A stretch of DNA of 64,000 nucleotides from Butyrivibrio sp. INlla18 (GTDB taxonomy: Bacteria > Bacillota > Clostridia > Lachnospirales > Lachnospiraceae): assembly GCF_900103635.1 (NCBI RefSeq), contig NZ_FMXK01000013.1, positions 57,419 to 121,418 of the forward strand, in the 5' to 3' direction. Made by a program: the position numbers and the translations under genes. Each line of letters opens with the position of its first letter. Positions within the stretch are counted from its first letter, which is position 1. This document shows positions 32,101 through 39,887 of the stretch, piece by piece. The notes beneath the pieces are model-generated. The model was not told the DNA's origin and made no database searches. It saw only the letters and a list, made by a program, of their open reading frames with translations.

Positions 32101-32130
32101 GTTATAGCATAGAAATGTAAGCGTTTACAA
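32101..32130 (-). promoter_or_regulatory. Promoter of uxaB
   Basis: Minus strand TTGTAA, 18 bases, TATAAC. The -35 overlaps the cre-like site at 32116-32129. Confidence 0.65.
32116..32129. promoter_or_regulatory. cre-like / LacI-family operator
   Basis: TGTAAGCGTTTACA fits the catabolite-responsive element pattern TGWAANCGNTNWCA and the general LacI-family operator form. Its place on the -35 predicts repression of uxaB. Confidence 0.75.
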
Positions 32131-32151
32131 GAAGATTTTTTTAGCATAAAT

Positions 32152-32182
32152 TTGGGCTTATATGCTGATTCTATGCTATACT
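32152..32182 (+). promoter_or_regulatory. Promoter of rqcH
   Basis: TTGGGC, 19 bases, TATACT with an upstream TGC (extended -10), about 30 bases before the rqcH start. Confidence 0.6.
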
Positions 32183-32212
32183 TAGTTTGTTTTTATAGAA
32201 AGGGCTTTTATT

Positions 32213-34018
32213 ATGGCATTTGATGGAATTACAATTGCAAATCTTACCAAAGATTTAGGGGACTACCTTGTTGGTGGTCGTATATATAAGATTGCTCAGC
32301 CGGAAAGTGACGAGCTTGTTATCACTGTTAAGTTGTCCTACGAGAACGCTGACAAGTACGGAATCAAGCAAAAGAGGCTTGTGCTGTCTTCTGATGCTAC
32401 TCTTCCTCTTGTGTACATGACTGATGACAACAAAAACTCACCTATGACTGCGCCTAATTTCTGCATGCTGCTTAGAAAGCACATCCAGAATGGCCGCATT
32501 GTGTCTGTGACTCAGCCGGGCGGACTTGAGAGGGTCATCAGGATGGAGGTTGAGCACCTTGATGAAATGGGGGATCTTCGTCACAAGACTCTTATCATCG
32601 AGATCATGGGCAAGTATAGTAACATCATATTTACTGATGAGGAGGATGTGATCATTGACTCTATCAAGCACATCCCTGCTTCTGTGAGCTCTGTTCGTGA
32701 GGTTTTGCCTGGCAGGAAGTACTTTATTCCTAGTCAGGACAAGTGCAATCCTCTTGAGACTTCTGCAGATGAGTTTTCATCCTGCGTCTTAAGTAAGGGT
32801 ATGCCTATATTTAAGGCTATTTATGGTTCTTATACTGGTCTTAGTCCTATCATTTCTCAGGAAATCTGCTACAGAGCTGGGGTTGATGCGGATAAATCTG
32901 CTATCTCGCTTGAGACTTCTGAGGCTATTGCGGTTTACAAGGCTTTTGATGAGGTTATGAGTATTGTGAGGAATGGGGAGTTTGTGCCTCAGATTGTGTA
33001 TGAGGATGATGTGCCAAAGGAATATTCTTCTATTCCGCTTAAGATTTATGGGGGTTCTGGTGAGGCTTCTGGTAGATTTGAGTGTGTGGAAGCTACCGAT
33101 ATATCTGAGCTTATTCTGCAGTACTACGCTGAGAAGGACGTGGCTACCAGGATCCGCCAGAAATCTGTTGACCTTCGTAAGATTGTTCAGACTGCCCTTG
33201 AACGTAATGTTCGTAAACTTGACCTTCAGACCAAGCAGCTTGCTGATAGCGAAAAGAAAGATAAATACAGAGTTTACGGCGAGCTTCTTACTGTTTATGG
33301 CTACAGCGCCAAGGAGGGTGACAAGTCTATCACAGTGAATGACTACAACACTGGGGAGGATGTGACGATTCCTCTTGATCCTACTCTTTCACCTAATCAA
33401 AATGCCAAGAAATATTTTGACAAATATATCAAGCTTAAGCGTACCGCCGAGGCTCTTGATGAACAGATCAAAGAGGTTTCGGAGGCGGTTTCACAGCTTG
33501 AATCAATAGAGTCAGCTCTTGAGATTGCAGAAAATGAGGCTGACCTTGCTCAGATTAGGCAAGAGCTTGTTGATAGCGGATATCTTAAAGCTCACTATAA
33601 TGGCAAGAAGGGCCGAAGGGACAAGGTTACTTCCAAGCCTTTACACTATGTGAGCTCTGATGGTTTTGATATTTTTGTTGGCAAGAATAATATTCAGAAC
33701 GATGAGCTTACTTTCAAGATGGCTAACGGGGGCGACTGGTGGTTCCATTCCAAGAAGATTGCCGGGTCACACGTAGTTCTTTTAACAGGGGGTAAGGAAG
33801 TTCCAGATAGAGCCTTCGAGGAGGCTGCGGCACTTGCTGCCTACTATTCCAAGGGCAAGAACCAGGAAAAGGTTGAGATCGACTATTTAAGGCGCAAGGA
33901 TGTCAAGAAGCCAAACGGCGCCAAGCCTGGTTTTGTGGTATATTACACTAATTATTCAATGGCTATAGCTCCTGACATTTCGGGACTTAGACTTATAAAT
34001 GAAGGAGAAAACAAATGA
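32213..34018 (+). CDS. rqcH: Rqc2 homologue RqcH (NFACT family, ribosome quality control)
   Basis: 601 residues. The NFACT-N domain begins MAFDGITIANLTKDL and contains the RxH/R-like PNFCMLLRKHI and GGLERVIRMEVE segments. A coiled-coil middle (about 290-440) and the NFACT-R domain (VSSDGFDIFVGKNNIQNDELTFKMA, DWWFHSKKIAGSHVVL) follow. RqcH binds stalled 50S subunits and adds C-terminal alanine tails that mark nascent chains for degradation. Formerly annotated as fibronectin-binding protein. Start has AAAGGG. It overlaps the peptidase gene by four bases. Confidence 0.95.
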   Translation: MAFDGITIANLTKDLGDYLVGGRIYKIAQPESDELVITVKLSYENADKYGIKQKRLVLSSDATLPLVYMTDDNKNSPMTAPNFCMLLRKHIQNGRIVSVTQPGGLERVIRMEVEHLDEMGDLRHKTLIIEIMGKYSNIIFTDEEDVIIDSIKHIPASVSSVREVLPGRKYFIPSQDKCNPLETSADEFSSCVLSKGMPIFKAIYGSYTGLSPIISQEICYRAGVDADKSAISLETSEAIAVYKAFDEVMSIVRNGEFVPQIVYEDDVPKEYSSIPLKIYGGSGEASGRFECVEATDISELILQYYAEKDVATRIRQKSVDLRKIVQTALERNVRKLDLQTKQLADSEKKDKYRVYGELLTVYGYSAKEGDKSITVNDYNTGEDVTIPLDPTLSPNQNAKKYFDKYIKLKRTAEALDEQIKEVSEAVSQLESIESALEIAENEADLAQIRQELVDSGYLKAHYNGKKGRRDKVTSKPLHYVSSDGFDIFVGKNNIQNDELTFKMANGGDWWFHSKKIAGSHVVLLTGGKEVPDRAFEEAAALAAYYSKGKNQEKVEIDYLRRKDVKKPNGAKPGFVVYYTNYSMAIAPDISGLRLINEGENK

Positions 34019-35061
34019 AAAAATTGAATCTTAAAAAGTACACTGACTTTATTGTCAAAGAGACTTCAGATCTTCTAAGCATTGACTCTCCTACTGGCTA
34101 CACTGAGGAGGCTGCAGCTTGGGTCAAGAAGGAATTTGAGAAGCTTGGTTTTAAGGCTACTCTCACTAACAAGGGCGGCGTTATTGTTGATCTTACAGGT
34201 AAGGACAAGAAGAATGGTCTTTTACTTGAGGCTCACACTGATACTCTGGGCGGCATGGTTGCTACGATCAAGTCAAATGGCCGTCTCCAGCTTACAAACC
34301 TTGGTGGCATGAATCCTAACAATGCTGAGACTGAGAATGTCCGCGTTGTTACTAAGTTTAATGGCATCTATGAGGGAACTTTCCAGCTAAATAACGCTTC
34401 TATCCATGTAAATGGCGATTACGACGATACCAAGAGAACTTGGGAGAGCTGCGAGGTCGTCCTTGATGAGGATGTTAATTCTAAGGAGGATGTGGAGAAG
34501 CTTGGCATCTCTGTTGGCGACATTGTTTGCTTTGAGCCTAATGTTCGCGTTACTAAGTCAGGCTACATCAAGTCTCGTTTCCTTGACGACAAGCTTAGCG
34601 TAGGTATACTTCTAGGTCTTGCTAAGTACATCAAGGAGAACAAGATCACTCCTAAGAGAGCTCTTTATGCTCATATTACTGTATTCGAGGAAGTTGGACA
34701 CGGCGGCTGCGGCTCAGTTCCTGAGGGCTGCACAGAAGCTATCTCAGTTGACATGGGTTGTGTGGGCGATGGTCTTACCTGCACAGAGCGTCAGGTTTCT
34801 ATCTGCGCCAAGGACAGCGGCGGCCCTTACAGCTATCCTATCGTCCAGGCTCTTATGCAGGCCGCCAAGGACACAGGCGCTGACTACGCTGTAGACATCT
34901 ACCCTCACTACGGTAGCGACGTTGAAGCTACTCTCCGCTCCGGCAATGATCTCCGCCACGGACTCATCGGCGCCGGCGTCTACGCTTCCCACGGCTACGA
35001 ACGCAGCCATAGAGACGGCGCAGAGAATACGCTGAAATTGCTCATCGGGTATTGCTGCTGA
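34015..35061 (+). CDS. M42-family (glutamyl/deblocking) aminopeptidase
   Basis: 348 residues with the M42 metal and active-site motifs: LLEAHTDTLGGMV (metal His and Asp), SRFLDDKLSVG (bridging Asp), FEEVGHGGCG (catalytic Glu and metal Glu), VDMG, and HGYERSH near the end. These peptidases are cytosolic, dodecameric and use two metals to remove N-terminal residues from short peptides. The start overlaps the rqcH stop (ATGA), so the two are coupled, which suggests peptide clean-up after quality control. Terminated by hairpin repeat copy C. Confidence 0.9.
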   Translation: MKKLNLKKYTDFIVKETSDLLSIDSPTGYTEEAAAWVKKEFEKLGFKATLTNKGGVIVDLTGKDKKNGLLLEAHTDTLGGMVATIKSNGRLQLTNLGGMNPNNAETENVRVVTKFNGIYEGTFQLNNASIHVNGDYDDTKRTWESCEVVLDEDVNSKEDVEKLGISVGDIVCFEPNVRVTKSGYIKSRFLDDKLSVGILLGLAKYIKENKITPKRALYAHITVFEEVGHGGCGSVPEGCTEAISVDMGCVGDGLTCTERQVSICAKDSGGPYSYPIVQALMQAAKDTGADYAVDIYPHYGSDVEATLRSGNDLRHGLIGAGVYASHGYERSHRDGAENTLKLLIGYCC

Positions 35062-35069
35062 ATTTTTTT

Positions 35070-35098
35070 TGAGCCCTAGGGACGGAGGTTAGGGCTCA
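35070..35098 (+). repeat. 29-bp hairpin repeat, copy C, acting as terminator
   Basis: TGAGCCCTA / TAGGGCTCA arms around GGGACGGAGG, followed by TTTTTG, eight bases after the M42 peptidase stop. Likely the terminator of the rqcH operon. Confidence 0.85.
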
Positions 35099-35153
35099 TT
35101 TTTGTGGCAAACGCTTGAATTGTGATGCCCATGTATTCTGGCTTGAGAGAAAA

Positions 35154-35182
35154 TGAGCCCTAGGGACGGAGGTTGTGGCTCA
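35154..35182 (+). repeat. 29-bp hairpin repeat, copy D
   Basis: Same repeat 55 bases after copy C, with one arm changed (GTGGCTCA) and T's after it. Confidence 0.85.
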
Positions 35183-35216
35183 TTTTTATATATTCTAGGA
35201 AAGGGAGGATTAACGC

Positions 35217-35402
35217 ATGGCATTTCTATGTGGAATGTTATTGGGGGCATTTCTAGTAGGTCTTTTACTTGTAGGTATCGTTCTTTGGATTATCGAAATA
35301 AAATGGACCATCAGAAATAAAACCACATGGTGGATCTTGTTATCCATAGTCTACGCCATTGTTTACACAGTGCACGAATATATGTCACTTGGAGCAATGT
35401 AA
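35217..35402 (+). CDS. Small two-helix membrane protein
   Basis: 61 residues: hydrophobic segments at about 4-27 and 37-54 separated by a basic loop (EIKWTIRNKT). The strong ribosome binding site GGGAGGA and a terminator ten bases after the stop support a real gene. No family recognised. It lies between hairpin repeat copies and the second Rpn gene. Confidence 0.7.
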   Translation: MAFLCGMLLGAFLVGLLLVGIVLWIIEIKWTIRNKTTWWILLSIVYAIVYTVHEYMSLGAM

Positions 35403-35409
35403 TGTAAAA

Positions 35410-35442
35410 AGGCTTCTACCAAGATGGTAGAAGCCTCTTTAT
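35410..35442 (+). terminator. Terminator after the small membrane protein
   Basis: AGGCTTCTACC / GGTAGAAGCCT with a five-base loop, then CTTTATTC. The T-run is short. Third member of the TTCTACC-stem family. Confidence 0.75.
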
Positions 35443-35515
35443 TCTTAGCAACAGTTTTGTCGCCTTTTTTGTCAATATTTACATGTTTTTGCTTATTTTT
35501 TACCCATTTGGATTA

Positions 35516-36451
35516 TTATAATTTACTCTGTACGTCCAAGATTTGCTCTAATGGATAGTCACAGAACTCCGCAATCTCTTCTGGCTTTTTTCCTCTTCGG
35601 AGCATGTCAGAAATCTTATCAAAGTCTCTCTGTTCTATACCTTGCTCTATTCCTTGCTCTATTCCTTGTTCTATTCCTTGCTCTATACCCTGTACTATTC
35701 CTTTTTCTATTCCCAGTTCAACACCTTTGTTCTCAGCATCCTTAAGTTCATCAGCCATAAGTTCTCTTAATGCTTCACACATACTAGTATCTCCTTTCAG
35801 CTTGTCATACAGTTCCTTGTTGCTCATGGTACTGATCTGTAGCACCGCGTCAGCAAAACGCTTATCTCCAGGCTCAGTGTATTTACTTGCCTCTTCAAGG
35901 AATTGTCTTACTGTATCTTCGTCTGCCTTCTTTCTCATGACAGACAAAGCTTTTAAACTTGAATCTCTAAGCTCACTGATGACAACAATGGATATCGGAA
36001 TGTCAATCATTCCGTAAACCTTGTATACACCATGGTCCTGCTCTTCGACTCTCACACCTTTTTCTCTTAAATACTTAAATAACTTAACTGGCTTGGCCGC
36101 TCTGAATATCGATATTGTTATCTCGCTTGCTTTGATCTCATCGACCGTCTTTCCAAGGCTTTTGAAAATACAAGTATATCCAATCACCTTCCACAGAACA
36201 TCAACATTGAGCTCATCATTCGGATTCTTGTACTCAATGATATTGTAAGTCCTGTAATCTCGCCCGATTGCATTATCAACATACACATCGTGGCGCTTCT
36301 TGATAACCAGATAGTCAATTCTAAGTGGCTCGCTTGATAAAGGATGTTCGCGCTCAACTTCAATATCATTTGCATAAGCACGCAAACTCAGCATCAAGCC
36401 ACCTTCAAATCCGGAATGCCAGTCCAGTCGCTGTTTTTCGCTTTCAGTCAT
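35516..36451 (-). CDS. Rpn/PD-(D/E)XK-type recombination-promoting nuclease, copy 2
   Basis: 311 residues, nearly identical to the gene at 12846-13733. Differences are a few substitutions (for example DPGV to DHGV and GRVGEQ to RVEEQ), loss of the last four residues, and expansion of the GIEQ tail from two to seven units. The PD-(D/E)XK-like residues of the N-terminal domain are kept. Start as in copy 1 (ATG at 36451 after AAGGCGGTGAT). The promoter block upstream is also duplicated. It is a recent duplication or transposition event. Confidence 0.8.
   Translation of the reverse strand: MTESEKQRLDWHSGFEGGLMLSLRAYANDIEVEREHPLSSEPLRIDYLVIKKRHDVYVDNAIGRDYRTYNIIEYKNPNDELNVDVLWKVIGYTCIFKSLGKTVDEIKASEITISIFRAAKPVKLFKYLREKGVRVEEQDHGVYKVYGMIDIPISIVVISELRDSSLKALSVMRKKADEDTVRQFLEEASKYTEPGDKRFADAVLQISTMSNKELYDKLKGDTSMCEALRELMADELKDAENKGVELGIEKGIVQGIEQGIEQGIEQGIEQGIEQRDFDKISDMLRRGKKPEEIAEFCDYPLEQILDVQSKL
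35633..35716 (-). repeat. Seven-unit 12-bp tandem repeat in Rpn copy 2
   Basis: Seven 12-base units encode GIEKGIVQ followed by five GIEQ. The unit number is in-frame variable between the two paralogues (seven against two). Confidence 0.9.
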
Positions 36452-36484
36452 TGTAATTATATCACCGCCTTTTTTTATCAACAA

Positions 36485-36677
36485 CTAAGTAATTTTGTAG
36501 CAGATTATGGGATTGTCGGCATAAATTGCCTTTGCAACAGAAAGTTGCATTTCGCTCTGAATGAGCACAAAAATAAGTGTAGCAGATAAATCTTAAGATT
36601 TATTGTAGGAAATTCTTAATTTTTCTTAAGAATCATTTTTAACAAAAATGAGCCCTAACCTCCGTCCCTAGGGATCA
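36485..36677 (-). repeat. Duplicated upstream block of Rpn copy 2, ending in hairpin repeat copy E
   Basis: Aligns without gaps to 13767-13959, with one internal difference and one in the hairpin arm. Copy E of the 29-bp hairpin (36649-36677) is at its far end; similarity to the other locus ends inside that hairpin. Confidence 0.85.
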
Positions 36678-36712
36678 TTCCGCATGGAATGGGCACTTTT
36701 GGAGGCCAAAAA

Positions 36713-36741
36713 TGAGCCCTAACCTCCGTCCCTAGGGCTCA
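36713..36741 (-). repeat. 29-bp hairpin repeat, copy F, acting as terminator
   Basis: Complete arms; on the minus strand it is followed by TTTTTGG, seven bases after the flippase stop, so it probably ends the cbiD-glgA-flippase transcript. Confidence 0.85.
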
Positions 36742-36748
36742 AAAACAC

Positions 36749-38413
36749 TCACAACACCCTAAACTTCTTCAATAGCCTCACGATTGCTGCGCCCTTAGGG
36801 AAGCGTCTAATGTCTTCCTCTGAAGCGCCGCCTGACTTGATGAGCACCACAAAGTAGCATGGAATTGCGGCGGCGACGGCAAACATAGTTGCAAAGAGGT
36901 TCACGAAGTACCAGCTAGGCACAAAGAGGCCAAACAAAAGCTCAAAGAGCTTGAATACTCCGAAGGCTACGCCGCCCATAACTGCGGCGGAAATTGATGG
37001 AAGAAGGTATGCCTTCCTAAAGTCATTGCGGGCATGAATATGCTTCTTCATGACAATATTGTTGAGAACGCACATCATAAGTGAATAAACAATAGTCACG
37101 ATACAAAGTGCAATATCATTCAAATTTGTATATAAGAGAAGTGGCACCAGGATCACGCCCTGGGCAACAAGTGAGATTGCTGCGTTGATAACAGGTGCAA
37201 TGAGCTTGCCAATTCCCTGAAGAACTGCATTTGTGACAGTAGAAATTGAATAAAAGATAACTGTTACAGACAGCACCATAAGGAGCATTGAAGCCTCTCC
37301 TATTGAAGATCTTTGTGGGAACAGAATTGTAACTACAGGTCTAGCAAGGGCAAAGAGTCCAACAGCGCATGGTACTGAGATCATATAGATCACACGAAGC
37401 ACCCTTGAGACAATGTCTCTAACTTCTGCCTTATCCCCTTTAGAAAATGCCGCTGATAATTCTGGCATCATAGCAGAAGCTGCAGCACTGGCAAAGGCTA
37501 TAGGAATATTTGTAATGAGCATGGACTTTCTAATGAAGATTCCATACATAGTTGCAACCTGCTGCTCATCAATATTTCTCACATGCATAAGGATTCTGTT
37601 AAAGAAAACATTATTCAGATATGAAGAAAGATTGTATATTGCAGTACTGATGATGAAAGGTGTCACGATCATGAGTATCATTCTGAATATCTCAGAAGTT
37701 GGCATGTCTTCATGAGAATCCGCATTTACTCTCTTGTGGATACCTTTTCTATTTACAGAGTACACAAAGTACATGAACAAAAGAGCTATGACAACGCCTG
37801 ATCCTGTACCGATGGCGCTACCTATTGCACCGTAAACAGCCCTTTTAGTAGCATCTTCGTTACCTGCAATATTAGTGAGAATAAGGGCTCCGCCGACACT
37901 GACAATGGCATTTAATATCTGCTCAATGAGCTGTGATATTGATGTTGGAACCATGGTCCTGTGAGCCTGGAAATATCCACGAAGTACTCCTAGGAACCCA
38001 AATATGAATATTGTTGGGGCAAAAAATCTAAGTACAACCGCAGAATTACCGGTTGCCAGAATGTCTGCTCCAAAGAACAGAATGAGACTTCCGATACCGC
38101 CTACAATTGCCACATACACAAGGGCACATTTAAAGATCCTGTGGGCGTTCCTATACTCTTTTACCGCCAGTTTACCTGAAATGATCTTGGACATAGCAGA
38201 TGGAATGCTATATGCAGATATTAAGAGAATTATGGTGTAAACATTATAAGCAGCTCCATAATAGCCGTTTCCTTCGTCGCCTATTATGGCTGCCAGTGGA
38301 CTACCATATAACAGGCCGATAACTCTTGAGATAATACCAGCTATCGCAAGAATACCAGCCTGCTTTAATAGATTTTTCTTTGAATTTTCCTGTTGTTCTA
38401 TATTACTATTCAT
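36749..38413 (-). CDS. SpoVB/MurJ-like polysaccharide flippase (MOP superfamily)
   Basis: 554 residues with about 14 transmembrane helices. The N-terminal half has the flippase signature GIISRVIGLLYGSPLAAIIGDEGNGYY, followed by LRGYFQAHRTMVPTSISQLIEQ. This family moves lipid-linked sugars, such as lipid II or polysaccharide units, across the membrane. Which substrate is used cannot be told here. The gene follows glgA by nine bases and ends at hairpin repeat F. The ribosome binding site is weak. Confidence 0.9.
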   Translation of the reverse strand: MNSNIEQQENSKKNLLKQAGILAIAGIISRVIGLLYGSPLAAIIGDEGNGYYGAAYNVYTIILLISAYSIPSAMSKIISGKLAVKEYRNAHRIFKCALVYVAIVGGIGSLILFFGADILATGNSAVVLRFFAPTIFIFGFLGVLRGYFQAHRTMVPTSISQLIEQILNAIVSVGGALILTNIAGNEDATKRAVYGAIGSAIGTGSGVVIALLFMYFVYSVNRKGIHKRVNADSHEDMPTSEIFRMILMIVTPFIISTAIYNLSSYLNNVFFNRILMHVRNIDEQQVATMYGIFIRKSMLITNIPIAFASAAASAMMPELSAAFSKGDKAEVRDIVSRVLRVIYMISVPCAVGLFALARPVVTILFPQRSSIGEASMLLMVLSVTVIFYSISTVTNAVLQGIGKLIAPVINAAISLVAQGVILVPLLLYTNLNDIALCIVTIVYSLMMCVLNNIVMKKHIHARNDFRKAYLLPSISAAVMGGVAFGVFKLFELLFGLFVPSWYFVNLFATMFAVAAAIPCYFVVLIKSGGASEEDIRRFPKGAAIVRLLKKFRVL

Positions 38414-38422
38414 AAAAAATAT

Positions 38423-39868
38423 TTAAGGTCTCAGCCAATCGTACATCTCCTGGTACTTCTCAGCAGATACCTTCCATGAGAAGTCAACTGCCATGGCACG
38501 ATCGATCATCTTGTTCCATTCGCGCTTCTGATCATAATACACATGCTCTGCTTCGCGGATAGTACCCAGCATCTCGTGAGCATTGTAGTTAAGGAAGCCA
38601 AAACCTGTTCCTGTGCTTTCAAATTTGTTGTAAGGCTCAACGGTATCAATAAGTCCGCCTGTCTGTCTTACAATCGGTATTGTACCATATCTTAACGCCA
38701 TTAGCTGAGAAAGTCCACAGGGCTCAAAAAGTGATGGCATCAAAAACACGTCAGAAGCCGCATATATCTTGTGTGACATAGGCTCAGAATAATAGATATT
38801 TGCAGAGACTTTGTCGTTGTACTTCCAATCAAAGTGTCTAAAAGAGTTCTCGTACTGCTCAGAACCTGTTCCGAGGACTACAAGCTGAATCGCATCCTGG
38901 CACAGCTCATCAAGAACGTAGTTGATAAGATCAAAGCCCTTCTGATCTGTAAGTCTTGAGACGATACCGATCATCATGACCTTCTCATCTTCCTTAAGTC
39001 CAAGCTCTTTTTGGAGAGCCTTTTTATTCTTAACCTTCTCCTTGCGGAAGTTGATAGCGTTGTAATTATAAGGAATGTACTTGTCAGTTTCAGGATTGAA
39101 TTCGTCGTAGTCGATACCGTTTACGATACCTCTAAGGTCATTAGCCCTTGCACGAAGGAGTCCGTCAAGCTCTTCGCCATAGAATTCAGTCTTGATTTCC
39201 TCAGCATAGGCCTTACTAACTGTAGTGATGGCATCTGAGTAGACAATGCCGCCTTTTAAGAGATTCGCATCCTTGTAAAGACCTAGCTTATCAGGTGTGA
39301 AGTAATAATCTGGAAGTCCTGTGATATCCTGAACTGTCTTGATGTCGTATTTTCCTTGGAACTTAAGGTTATGGATTGTCATAACAGCCTTAATTCCTCT
39401 GTAGAACTCGCTTCCCTGGAATCTTTCTTTTAAGTAAACTGGCACAAGTCCTGTCTGCCAGTCGTGGCAGTGGATGATGTCAGGTCTAAAGTCAATTACA
39501 GGAAGTATAGAAAGAGCTGCCTTAGAAAAGAAGGCAAACTTCTCTATCTCAAAAATAACGTCGTCGCCATAAGGCTTCATTCCGTTAAAAAAGAACTCAT
39601 TATCAATAAAATAATACTTAATTCCGTCAATCTCTGCTTTGAAGATTCCTACATATTCGTTTTTCCAATGGAAATCCATGTAGAAATTTGAAACATATTC
39701 CATTTTGTCTTTCATAGGTTGGCTTATGCACTTATATAGTGGCAATACCACCCTAACATCGAAATATCGTTTATCAATCTCCTTAGGAAGAGAGCCTACT
39801 ACATCTGCCAGTCCACCCGTCTTTATAAAAGGAACTCCTTCTGATGCCACAAAAAGAATATTCTTCAT
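38423..39868 (-). CDS. glgA: Glycogen synthase (ADP-glucose)
   Basis: 481 residues of the GT5 family. Motifs: the N-terminal KTGGLADVVGSLPKEI that binds ADP-glucose, HCHDWQTGLVP, MTIHNLKFQGKY, and the C-terminal FEPCGLSQLMALRYGTIPIVRQTGGL with the catalytic Glu. It elongates alpha-1,4-glucan chains in storage polysaccharide. AGGAGAT precedes the ATG. The other glg genes are not in the window; the gene sits between cbiD and a flippase gene, an uncommon context. Confidence 0.96.
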   Translation of the reverse strand: MKNILFVASEGVPFIKTGGLADVVGSLPKEIDKRYFDVRVVLPLYKCISQPMKDKMEYVSNFYMDFHWKNEYVGIFKAEIDGIKYYFIDNEFFFNGMKPYGDDVIFEIEKFAFFSKAALSILPVIDFRPDIIHCHDWQTGLVPVYLKERFQGSEFYRGIKAVMTIHNLKFQGKYDIKTVQDITGLPDYYFTPDKLGLYKDANLLKGGIVYSDAITTVSKAYAEEIKTEFYGEELDGLLRARANDLRGIVNGIDYDEFNPETDKYIPYNYNAINFRKEKVKNKKALQKELGLKEDEKVMMIGIVSRLTDQKGFDLINYVLDELCQDAIQLVVLGTGSEQYENSFRHFDWKYNDKVSANIYYSEPMSHKIYAASDVFLMPSLFEPCGLSQLMALRYGTIPIVRQTGGLIDTVEPYNKFESTGTGFGFLNYNAHEMLGTIREAEHVYYDQKREWNKMIDRAMAVDFSWKVSAEKYQEMYDWLRP

Positions 39869-39887
39869 ACCTATATCTCCTACTATA

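Noticed and set aside
35633..35716. CRISPR-like array
   Set aside because: The repeats are 12-bp contiguous tandem units inside a coding region, with no spacers. No CRISPR array was seen elsewhere.
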